Assembly: GCA_024224995.1 (NCBI GenBank)
Contig: JAAENB010000110.1
Span: forward strand, 1-22,259
Source: a bacterium
GTDB lineage: Bacteria > Spirochaetota > UBA4802 > UBA5550
Reading direction: 5' to 3'
Length of the DNA stretch: 22,259 nucleotides
The stretch's first letter is position 1, and the number at the start of each line of letters is the position of its first letter. The notes under the pieces are model-generated. The model saw only the letters and a list, made by a program, of their open reading frames with translations. It made no database searches and had not been told where the DNA came from. Shown piece after piece: positions 15,338 through 21,831 of this stretch. The position numbers and the translations under genes are program-made.

Positions 15338-17092
15338 CTATTTGCCGGAGCAATATTGCTTGAACTGCTGTTGTGCTCTTATTAAATTATTCTTGTACCT
15401 GATTTCCTTTCCTGCCCAGTAATTAGTTAAACCCTTTATAATGTCATTGTTGGCATTGCTCAAAATGTCATAACCTTGTTTCGCGGCGAAATGATCTACC
15501 CGCATTCTCAAAATAACTTTTTTTGTTATTTCTTTCTCACTCTTCGCGTGCCAGATAAAATGTGAAATATTAGAGTGTGTGTCCAGCACTTGAAACATTG
15601 CATTTCGGAGGTTTTCGATATTTGACCTGAGAACTTTAACGATGGCCGTCCGCTTGTCATAAGTAGTTAGATCATCATTAACATTCCACTCTCTTACTAA
15701 TTTCTTGTAATATTTCGCCTCCACTTTGAGACCTACCAGGTTAACAGCCCCTCCCGCTGCGGATATGGCCATGCTCATGGGCTGAGCACCTAAAACCGTC
15801 TCTATGTCCATACTTTCTATGAGAGCAACTTTGGCTTTGTTTGTCACTGCGGTCCACCAGCCTTGAGCGGATTTCATGAACAATTTGAGAAGCGGTCCGA
15901 CTCTTTTTTTGTTTCGAAAGTTATCCACCTCCTCTTTTAATTCTTTCTTTATCTGCTCACTTATTATTTTATATTTCTTCATGTTTTTTTTAATTTGAGC
16001 AAGTCGTGTTATATCATTCTCCAGCCTGGCTTTTTCTTTTTTAAATAGCTTTTCTTGTAACTTAGCGCTCTGGTGGGTCATGAGCCTCTTCTTGGCTGCT
16101 TCTACTTTTTTTTCATCATAATCGAGTTTATTTCTAAGATTATTCAGTCTTTGCTGGAAATCATTCAGGGTGATAGACTCATCCACAAGATCATCCACAT
16201 CAAAAGAATTAGCGCTCTCCACCAGGGTATCCATAGCTTCCTGGATACTTCTTATATGCGCCAGGTGAGTCTTATAGTCCCTTATACTGGTGTTGGTTTT
16301 AGCTACTGCTTTGAGCGAATCATAGATTTTATCATTACCTTTGGTCTTTATCTTGCTGCCTAACTTAGTAACAGTCTTCAATGCGTTCTCTGTCCCGCTT
16401 GAGGCTTTTTTGAGATTTTCTATCTTTACCGCCAGGCTGGAAACTCCATGTTGTGCTTCTTCTATATTAGCGAAGACTGCCAGGGCAAAAGCAATCTTTA
16501 TTTTTGTTCGATCATTGAAATTATTCTTCGATTGGTGGAGCGCAGCGGTTATGTCTTTGTAGTTAATGGGTCTGAACAGGAATGCATGCTCATCCTTAAG
16601 AATTGCCAGCCTTTTTTCTTTATTCATTCCTTTTTTGAGTTTTCCCATTCCCATAGCGGGAAGTACCACGAATAAACCCATCCCCTCAGTGAGAATTCCA
16701 ACAGTTATTATCGTAGCGGTAGTGGTGAAGGTTTTTGTTTTATTACGGCTTAAATAGTTCTTAAAAAAACGATATTCTTTTTTGCTCCACTGTGAAAAAG
16801 TAGTGGATTCCAGTTTATGTCCCTGGATGATATCTGCCAGAAAGATGAATCTTTCAGCTGCATGGTTTCTATCATAACCAACGCAGATATCGGCTTTTAT
16901 TTCATCCTTTGTGGGCGCGCCTAAGCCGGGGTTGGGTATGGAAACTAATCCCGCCAGCATAGTCGACAGGAAAATTCGGAAAAAGTAATTTTTTTCATAA
17001 GACTTACCTCTCAGTGTTTTATTGTGTATTAAATGATTCGGCACTAGCGCCACCAAACCACGAATAGATATGGTTCCCTTCGAATGGATCAT
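15338..17092 (-). CDS. Secreted helical protein of unknown function; start disrupted at an A7 tract
   Basis: The open frame gives 584 residues from ATG 17092, but that start has no ribosome binding site and its first 34 codons look non-coding. At 16998 another ATG is well placed after GAGAGG, but it reads in the neighbouring frame: ATG, then seven A, then TTAC, ending after about 17 codons. One more A there would give MKKNYFFRIFLSTMLAGLVS, a normal signal peptide joined to the long frame. So the true start is probably 16998, with a one-base slip or error. The mature part is mostly alpha-helical: hydrophobic stretches at about 121-150 and 430-458, and a Lys/Glu-rich coiled coil at about 305-395. 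Two hydrophobic segments and a long coiled coil recall helical pore-forming toxins such as the ClyA/Hbl group, but no motif proves this. No family is recognised. Confidence 0.65.
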   Translation of the reverse strand: MIHSKGTISIRGLVALVPNHLIHNKTLRGKSYEKNYFFRIFLSTMLAGLVSIPNPGLGAPTKDEIKADICVGYDRNHAAERFIFLADIIQGHKLESTTFSQWSKKEYRFFKNYLSRNKTKTFTTTATIITVGILTEGMGLFVVLPAMGMGKLKKGMNKEKRLAILKDEHAFLFRPINYKDITAALHQSKNNFNDRTKIKIAFALAVFANIEEAQHGVSSLAVKIENLKKASSGTENALKTVTKLGSKIKTKGNDKIYDSLKAVAKTNTSIRDYKTHLAHIRSIQEAMDTLVESANSFDVDDLVDESITLNDFQQRLNNLRNKLDYDEKKVEAAKKRLMTHQSAKLQEKLFKKEKARLENDITRLAQIKKNMKKYKIISEQIKKELKEEVDNFRNKKRVGPLLKLFMKSAQGWWTAVTNKAKVALIESMDIETVLGAQPMSMAISAAGGAVNLVGLKVEAKYYKKLVREWNVNDDLTTYDKRTAIVKVLRSNIENLRNAMFQVLDTHSNISHFIWHAKSEKEITKKVILRMRVDHFAAKQGYDILSNANNDIIKGLTNYWAGKEIRYKNNLIRAQQQFKQYCSGK

Positions 17093-17211
17093 ATTTATTT
17101 AATTATAAACTTCGCAGCCAGAGCACTAGCAACCATTTTAATGGTATAATTAGAATGTAATAAACTATATAAAAAAAACCATATATTTTTTAAAAAAAGA
17201 AAAAAGACGCC
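17093..17211. other. AT-rich spacer upstream of two divergent genes
   Basis: This lies upstream of both the minus-strand secreted-protein gene and the plus-strand HHE gene. It is very A/T-rich, with A8 and A7 runs near 17171-17198. Promoters in both directions are expected but no clear pair of elements can be named. Confidence 0.35.
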
Positions 17212-17327
17212 GGGACAGATCTGTCCCCACACTTTTTTTAAAAAAAGCTTGCAGTTTTTCGTTAGGACTCCGTACTTGGTTGGCGGTTTCCGTTAGGAAT
17301 CCTTATTTTTTCCGTGTTCGCGCGTTG
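17212..17327 (+). repeat. HHE upstream repeat, copy 1, with palindrome GGGACAGATCTGTCCC
   Basis: It begins with the perfect 16-bp palindrome at 17212-17227, followed by CCACAC, a T7/A7 self-complementary tract, AAGCTTGCAG and two related CGTTAGGA(C/A)TCC units, and ends GTTCGCGCGTTG. The same order of elements recurs at 19449-19566 ahead of the second HHE gene. Confidence 0.65.
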
Positions 17328-17380
17328 GGCGCCGCGCGGGATAAGTGTTTCATGTAAAAAAACCAATGAGGAGAGATCTA

Positions 17381-17848
17381 ATGACTAATTTAATTGAGGA
17401 ATTGAAAAAAGAACACGTTCTTATTGCCGAAACATTCAGGAAAATCAATAAACTCGGTATTTCATCGGAGGAGAGCCGTGCTTTACTGCTCTCCGCCAGG
17501 ACCAGTCTGCTCGCGCATATGAAAAAGGAGGATGAGCATCTATACCCGGTTCTTCAAAAAGAGGCCGAAAAGAACAGCAGTTTAAAGCGGATGCTGGATC
17601 TATTTACGAAAAATATGGAGGAGGTTTCGCAAACCGCGTTGGTTTTTTTTGATAATTACCTGAACAGGGAGGCAAGTATGGAGTTTGCCCGGGACTTCGG
17701 CCGGCTTTTCTCGGTTATTTCCCATAGAATTGGAAGGGAAGAGACTATCCTGTATAAAAAGTATGAAGAAATCCGGCAAGAGAGCTTCGATCGGACTATG
17801 ATAGCGAAAAACGCCCTGGACAGAGTGGTTTTGTCTTACCAGGGATAA
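17381..17848 (+). CDS. Hemerythrin-like HHE-domain protein, copy A
   Basis: The ATG at 17381 follows GAGGAGAG closely, so upstream in-frame starts are not needed. The 155-residue protein is one four-helix HHE cation-binding domain: LKKEHVLI (His12), LLAHMKKEDEHLYPVL (His46, Glu50, His53) and ISHRIGREETILY (His115, Glu120) supply the usual His and acidic ligands for a di-iron or mononuclear metal site. Such proteins bind oxygen or nitric oxide, or store and sense iron; which one applies here cannot be told. It is cytoplasmic, with no signal. A second gene at 19872 encodes a near-identical protein (about 29 differences by eye), also following a GAGGAGAGATCTA leader. The next gene, 41 bases downstream, is frameshifted. 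Confidence 0.85.
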   Translation: MTNLIEELKKEHVLIAETFRKINKLGISSEESRALLLSARTSLLAHMKKEDEHLYPVLQKEAEKNSSLKRMLDLFTKNMEEVSQTALVFFDNYLNREASMEFARDFGRLFSVISHRIGREETILYKKYEEIRQESFDRTMIAKNALDRVVLSYQG

Positions 17849-17889
17849 GTTTTAGCATTAAAAGATTTAATAAAAGGATGGTGTGTACA

Positions 17890-18255
17890 ATGATTAAGTT
17901 AAAAAAAGTCGTTTTTACGGTATTAATCGTGATTATGAGTTCCGCGTCACTCATGGCACAATTTAAAATTGGGTTTGAACTGGAATATGGGAGCTGCCAG
18001 TATGTGCTCCTGGAGAAGACATCAAAGACAGACAAAGAAGCATTATGGAAAAGGAATAATGAATACCTGAAGCCTTTTATGCCGGTAAATAAAAATATGG
18101 GTGGGTTTGTGTTGAGGATGGCTTTGAACACGGAAGACGCCAAAGACGAAGAATCGAAAGACGAAATGTCCCAAAAAATTTATATAGGCTCTGACTATGA
18201 TAGAATCTCTGAAACTCAGACCCTCAGTAGTAAACGGGTTTCTTCACTCTCTTAA
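17890..18255 (+). pseudogene. Exported protein, N-terminal part of a gene broken by two frameshifts
   Basis: From ATG 17890 (AAGG some 12 bases upstream; ATG 17878 is too close to it) the frame encodes a signal peptide (MIKLKKVVFTVLIVIMSSAS, then LMAQF) and about 95 mature residues, including FELEYGSCQYVLLEKTSKT and KPFMPVNKNMGGFVLRMAL. It then ends at TAA 18253-18255 after LSSKRVSSLS. Another frame opens at 18234 and continues the protein: TGFFTLLTNKIKTDKIHWYN, then NTNVQVKATGWNRNSINWSD. Adding one A to the AAA at 18232-18234 would give LSSKTGFFTLLTNK without a stop. I do not recognise the family; the beginning looks like a beta-rich exported domain. Confidence 0.6.
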
Positions 18256-19345
18256 CAAATAAAATAAAAACTGATAAAATTCATTGGTATAATATTGATT
18301 CCAGGAATACCAATGTCCAGGTTAAGGCAACCGGATGGAATAGGAATTCAATAAATTGGAGCGACAATAATACGTTAAAAACCTTTTCGCGTGGAAAACA
18401 GTGAAGCCGGGGAAATATCTGTGCTATATAGACCACCCCGCGTTATATGCTGACTGGAAGCTTAAGCCTCAGTATACAATTGATTTACCAGTAGGTCAAG
18501 AAATTGATCCATTCCTTTTGGATACCTCTGTCCGGCGTTTCTTTCTCGATTATTTAGAACCAATGCGAAAAAAACAATTCTATAAACAATCCAGGGGAGA
18601 AGAAAGAACTTTTATGGAACTTGTGCTATTGCAATTGGCGGAGGCTATGAACCAGAAGGGTACACACGATGGTAGAAAGGGAGCCCATAAACTTCATATA
18701 CGAACCAGCCTGTTTGATATGTGCAAAAAACTTTTTGGAAAAGGAGTTAGCGATAGAACAAATAACAAAACGTTAAAGGTTTTTTATGACTATCTAACTA
18801 AACTGTATGGAAATAAGAACCTCTATGGTTATAAGTCAGATACTGGTAAGTTGATATTAGAAAAACTTTTTTTTAGCAAGAATGGTTTTGAGAATTTTGA
18901 TCTTGTGCAGGCATGGGGGTACATGCCCTATAATGGAAAAACCTTCGTAGTTGAATTACGAAATATTATGGCACAAAGTCTCAAGGAAAATGTTTACAGT
19001 TTAACGGTAATGGGTCTCTGGCTGTATATATTTCATGCCGACGAAAACCGCGCTCTTTTAAAGAAAATCGCTGAACACTATTCTAAAAGAAAATTTGATA
19101 AGGACTGGGAAAGATACGCGAAAAAACTGGTGAAATATTCATCATTTGCAGGCAGTAAAAGTTTATTTAAAAAAAATGATTATGGCGCAGTCATAGATTT
19201 CTGGGCTATGGCTTGCGCTAATGGTGTGAAGGATTTTGAAAGCAGCAACCCACAAGCTTTCAAAATTTACAGTAAAAAACTTGAAAATGATATTCTCCCA
19301 TATCTAAAAAATGCTAAAGAAATAATAGGAAATATTAAGGAGTAA
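18256..19345 (+). pseudogene. Exported protein, middle and C-terminal parts of the same frameshifted gene
   Basis: The middle section (frame open from 18234) ends at TGA 18402-18404 after LKTFSRGKQ. The last section, in a third frame from about 18371, reads TVKPGKYLCYIDHPALYADW and continues to TAA 19343-19345. One extra A in the AAAA at 18395-18398 would join them as RGKTVKPGKYLCY. The GTG at 18401 is only an apparent start. The repaired protein would have about 485 residues: signal peptide, a beta-rich domain closing with P-G-K-Y, then a helical domain (FMELVLLQLAEAMNQ, LTVMGLWLYIFHADENRALL). The P-G-K-Y turn near the N-terminal domain followed by a helical half recalls the exported protein at 10379-12352, but the similarity is weak. 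No family is recognised. Confidence 0.6.
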
Positions 19346-19354
19346 GAAAAATAC

Positions 19355-19384
19355 CAACAACTACCTCTTTTGAGGTAGTTGTTG
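19355..19384 (+). terminator. Hairpin terminator after the broken exported-protein gene
   Basis: CAACAACTACCTC and GAGGTAGTTGTTG form a perfect 13-bp stem with a TTTT loop, 10 bases after the stop. It marks the end of the unit that starts with HHE copy A. Confidence 0.8.
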
Positions 19385-19448
19385 TTCTGCGTCACCCGGC
19401 CCTCCCGGTCACTGATTACCCTTAAAAGAGCTCTGAGGCCGCAAAACC
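19385..19448. other. Spacer with a dispersed-repeat copy
   Basis: No gene is seen. Bases 19422-19438 are the reverse complement of 350-366 (CCTCAGAGCTCTTTTAA). CCCGGCCCTCCCGG at 19395-19408 is GC-rich and partly self-complementary. Confidence 0.4.
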
Positions 19449-19566
19449 GGTACAGATCTTTTTCCACACTTTTTTTCAAAAAAAGCTTGCAGCTTTTCGG
19501 CAGGAATCCTTACTTGACCAACGGCTTTCTGTTAGGACTCCTTGCTTCTCCCGAATTCGCGCGTTG
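19449..19566 (+). repeat. HHE upstream repeat, copy 2 (right palindrome arm lost)
   Basis: It aligns with 17213-17327 from the GACAGATCT-type start through CCACACTTTTTTT, AAAAAAAGCTTGCAG and two TAGGA(C/A)TCC-type units to TTCGCGCGTTG. In this copy the palindrome keeps its left arm (GGTACAGATC) but the right arm is replaced by TTTTTCC. This copy lies about 300 bases before HHE copy B, against about 50 for copy A. Confidence 0.6.
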
Positions 19567-19665
19567 TGCAGGGTAAAACAGATCTATCCGGGCCGTCCGG
19601 ACTGAATTTGTTAGAGTGTACTGCAGCGGCACCTCAGAGTTCTTTAATAAATGTACCTGTGATAT

Positions 19666-19837
19666 TTGTCCGGTTTAGAGAAGCAACTTTTTATTACAAC
19701 AGGGATGCTGTACGCATGCGAAAAATACGGCTTCCTCCCCGCGCTATGGCGATAAAAACCGGTACAGATCTGTACCCACATTTTTTTTTTTATTTTGTCC
19801 GGTTTAGAGAAGCAGCTTTGTATTATAATTTGGATGC
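19666..19837 (+). repeat. Two 43-bp direct repeats enclosing palindrome GGTACAGATCTGTACC
   Basis: Units 19666-19708 and 19795-19837 share TTGTCCGGTTTAGAGAAGCA and end GGATGC. Between them the perfect 16-bp palindrome at 19761-19776 is followed by CACA and a long T-run. The second unit leads into the HHE copy B gene and contains TATAAT (19824-19829), a possible -10 element. The arrangement suggests that a palindrome-bearing element was inserted or duplicated within the leader of copy B. Confidence 0.6.
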
Positions 19838-19871
19838 AAAAAATATTAAAAAAACAATGAGGAGAGATCTA

Positions 19872-20339
19872 ATGGCTAATTTAATTGAGGAATTGAAAAA
19901 AGAACACGTTCTTATTACCGAAACATTCAAGAAAATCAATAAACTCGGTATTTCATCGAAGGAGAGCCGTGCTTTAATGCTCTCCGCGAAGGCACGTCTG
20001 CTTGTACATATGGAAAAGGAAGATGAGCAGCTATACCCGGTTCTTCAAAAAGAGGCCGAAAAGAGCAGCAGTTTAAAGCGGATACTGGACACATTTACAA
20101 AAAATATGGAGGAGATTTCGCAAACCATATTAGTTTTTTTTGATAGTTGCCTGAACAGGGAGGCAAGTATGGAGTTTGCCCAGGACTTCGGCCAGGTTTT
20201 CGCGGTTATTTCCCATAGAATTAGAAGGGAAGAAACTATCCTGTATAGAAAGTATGAAGAAATCCAGCAAGAGGCTTTCGATCAAACTATGGTTGCGAAA
20301 AACGCTCTGAACAGAGTGGTTTTATCTTACCAGGGATAA
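19872..20339 (+). CDS. Hemerythrin-like HHE-domain protein, copy B
   Basis: The ATG at 19872 has the same GAGGAGAGATCTA leader as copy A. The 155-residue product is collinear with copy A without gaps and is roughly four-fifths identical. His12, His46, Glu50, His115 and Glu120 are kept, but the third His of the second motif, His53 in copy A, is Gln here (HMEKEDEQLYPVL). If that residue is a metal ligand, the site of copy B is altered. Other changes are mostly conservative, and the identical C-terminus VVLSYQG shows that both frames are under constraint. Copy B is followed after 25 bases by the GNAT-like gene, with which it probably forms an operon. Confidence 0.85.
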   Translation: MANLIEELKKEHVLITETFKKINKLGISSKESRALMLSAKARLLVHMEKEDEQLYPVLQKEAEKSSSLKRILDTFTKNMEEISQTILVFFDSCLNREASMEFAQDFGQVFAVISHRIRREETILYRKYEEIQQEAFDQTMVAKNALNRVVLSYQG

Positions 20340-20364
20340 CTCATACATTATAAGGAGGAAAGAA

Positions 20365-21156
20365 ATGAAAAAAATTCTAAAAAAACAAACATTCAGAGTT
20401 AAGGATATCTTGCCACATACGCGCGCCGATCTGGAAAATGAACTTGCCGCGATTGTGGAATCAACGTTCAACGGTTTAACCCGCGCTTTTATAGTGGAAA
20501 ATCTCATATTCCGGAGTCCCCATACCTTACTTACTATCTTCTACGGCCCCAGATATGAAATCGCGGGATTTACGTCATTTGGCATTAAACGATATGAGGC
20601 AGGCAGGGAAAAACACGATGTTATTGATAGCGGCGTGTACCTGAAAAATGGATACCGGGGTTTAGGGGGAAAAGTGGTCTGGATTACAATGCAGGAGGTG
20701 CTGCGCTATAAATTACGAAATCTCCGCGTTCCTCTTGTGTTTGTGGGTATCGCCACTTCTCCCGTAGCTTTCCGGAGTATCGCTCGTCAATTATTTTTAT
20801 ACCCGGCCCCGGACTTCATCCGGTCAACTCCGAAGAAGATGACAAATCTTGTCCGAAAAGTCGTAAAAGACCGCAATCTTCTCATAGTGGACAACGATCC
20901 CTGGCGAGTGCGGCCGGATTTTAAAGTAGGCCTTCAGGACGAGGCTCGCCTGAAGCGGTATTTGGGGAAGAACCAGGACCAGTATCTTGATTTTTACTGT
21001 GAGCGGAATCCCGGCTATATGGAAGGGGACTTTCTCGTTATAGCTGTACCTCTCAACGCAAAGGATCTTATCGCAAACATCACGCGTAAATTTAGAAAAA
21101 GACCTTCAAAAGCGTTAGAGCTAATGCCGCGGGAAAAATCTGTTTATAATTCATGA
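20365..21156 (+). CDS. GNAT-like acyltransferase-fold protein
   Basis: The start is fixed by AAGGAGGA a few bases before the ATG. The product has 263 residues and no signal peptide. EIAGFTSFGIKRYE (65-78), DSGVYLKNGYRGLGGKVVWI (88-107) and the helix MQEVLRYKLRNL followed by PLVFVGIATSP have the strand-loop-helix-strand order of a GNAT acetyltransferase core. YRGLGGKV stands where the acyl-CoA pyrophosphate loop (Q/R-x-x-G-x-G/A) is expected. The C-terminal third (YPAPDF onward, with DNDPWRVRPDFKVGL) has no counterpart I can name. It may acylate a small molecule or protein, but loss of activity is also possible. It lies 25 bases after HHE copy B. The family call is from pattern only. Confidence 0.65.
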   Translation: MKKILKKQTFRVKDILPHTRADLENELAAIVESTFNGLTRAFIVENLIFRSPHTLLTIFYGPRYEIAGFTSFGIKRYEAGREKHDVIDSGVYLKNGYRGLGGKVVWITMQEVLRYKLRNLRVPLVFVGIATSPVAFRSIARQLFLYPAPDFIRSTPKKMTNLVRKVVKDRNLLIVDNDPWRVRPDFKVGLQDEARLKRYLGKNQDQYLDFYCERNPGYMEGDFLVIAVPLNAKDLIANITRKFRKRPSKALELMPREKSVYNS

Positions 21157-21191
21157 TCCTTTCGAGGGGATTTTACCCGGAACCTGCACCT

Positions 21192-21221
21192 TGAAAGCGA
21201 CGTTACGTAACGTCGCTTTCA
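21192..21221. repeat. 30-bp perfect palindrome without a loop
   Basis: TGAAAGCGACGTTAC is followed directly by its own reverse complement GTAACGTCGCTTTCA, centred on ACGT. A second hairpin, AGAATC (21225-21230) / GATTCT (21238-21243), follows at once. It lies 36 bases after the GNAT-like gene and may end its transcript, though there is no U-tract. Confidence 0.75.
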
Positions 21222-21285
21222 GAAAGAATCTTCGGCTGATTCTCCCCGGTACCTGTACAAAAACAGACCCCGGTTCAACCGCAGG

Positions 21286-21318
21286 TTCTGACCTATTTTT
21301 TCCGGCCCTGCCGGGTCT
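21286..21318 (-). repeat. Inverted-repeat boundary element, right copy
   Basis: It is the reverse complement of 15039-15072 apart from two substitutions and a one-base gap (TTCTGACCTATTTT...CCGGCCCTGCC). It is preceded by AACAGACCCCGG at 21262-21273, a sequence style common in REP-like elements. Confidence 0.6.
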
Positions 21319-21363
21319 CCCCCTGATCCGGACTTACCTGGATAAACCCGGATTCCTTCTCCG

Positions 21364-21480
21364 GTGATATCTCAAGTTGAATTAGGTAAATTAATTGGTT
21401 CTCATCTTAATAATATCGGCAGGTATGAGAGAGATGAGCAAACTCCTTCCGCTGATTTTAACCTCAATATATATTATTTT
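21364..21480 (+). pseudogene. Remnant of an XRE-type helix-turn-helix regulator
   Basis: ISQVELGKLIGSHLNNIGRY followed by ERDEQTPSADFNLNI matches the second half of a classic XRE/Cro-CI helix-turn-helix, where Q-x-x-L-A/G-x-x-x-G...I-x-x-x-E-x-x-x-x-x-P-S is conserved. The first helix and any start codon with a ribosome binding site are missing. After NLNI the frame degenerates into Tyr/His-rich sequence. The fragment begins 46 bases after the right boundary repeat, so the element may have cut into the regulator gene. Confidence 0.55.
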
Positions 21481-21611
21481 GAATCTAAATATTATCATCA
21501 CAATGAATATTTCAACCATTCTACCCCATTCATCAGAGAAGAAATCCATTTTGGAACCCTTAAATTATAATAAACAATATAAACACTGTTAAAAATAAAA
21601 GCTGTCAAGAG

Positions 21612-21649
21612 CTTAAAAAAAAATTGTGGGGACAAATTTGTACTGGAGA
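21612..21649 (-). repeat. Degenerate GGNACAGATCTGTNCC-family copy in inverse orientation
   Basis: The reverse complement reads AGTACAAATTTGTCCCCACA and then a T-run, aligning with GGTACAGATCTGTACCCACA plus T-run at 19761. Its centre ACAAATTTGT (21632-21641) is again self-complementary although the central bases differ from AGATCT. Confidence 0.5.
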
Positions 21650-21663
21650 TAAAAAAAAATACG

Positions 21664-21831
21664 GTTGACTATCAAAAAGGAATCAACATATGGAACTATC
21701 CAGGCAGAAGGTTTGATGTGGATGAAAAATTAGTAGTAATCAAGGCTATCCGGGAAGCATTCGAAAAAAATGACCCGGATTCATTTACTTTGCATACTTC
21801 AGGCGCCATTTTTAACAATACACTAAGCAAC
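21664..21831 (+). pseudogene. Unidentified coding fragment
   Basis: A frame reads GINIWNYPGRRFDVDEKLVV and then IKAIREAFEKNDPDSFTLHT, with protein-like composition and a helix-forming middle. No start with a ribosome binding site is found, and the sequence after NNTLSN loses coding character. It is probably the remnant of an unrecognised protein gene. Confidence 0.25.

Noticed and set aside
19449..19871. Possible insertion sequence between the terminator and HHE copy B
   Set aside because: No transposase frame or terminal repeat with target duplication is seen; the stretch is explained by the duplicated leader and the 43-bp repeats.
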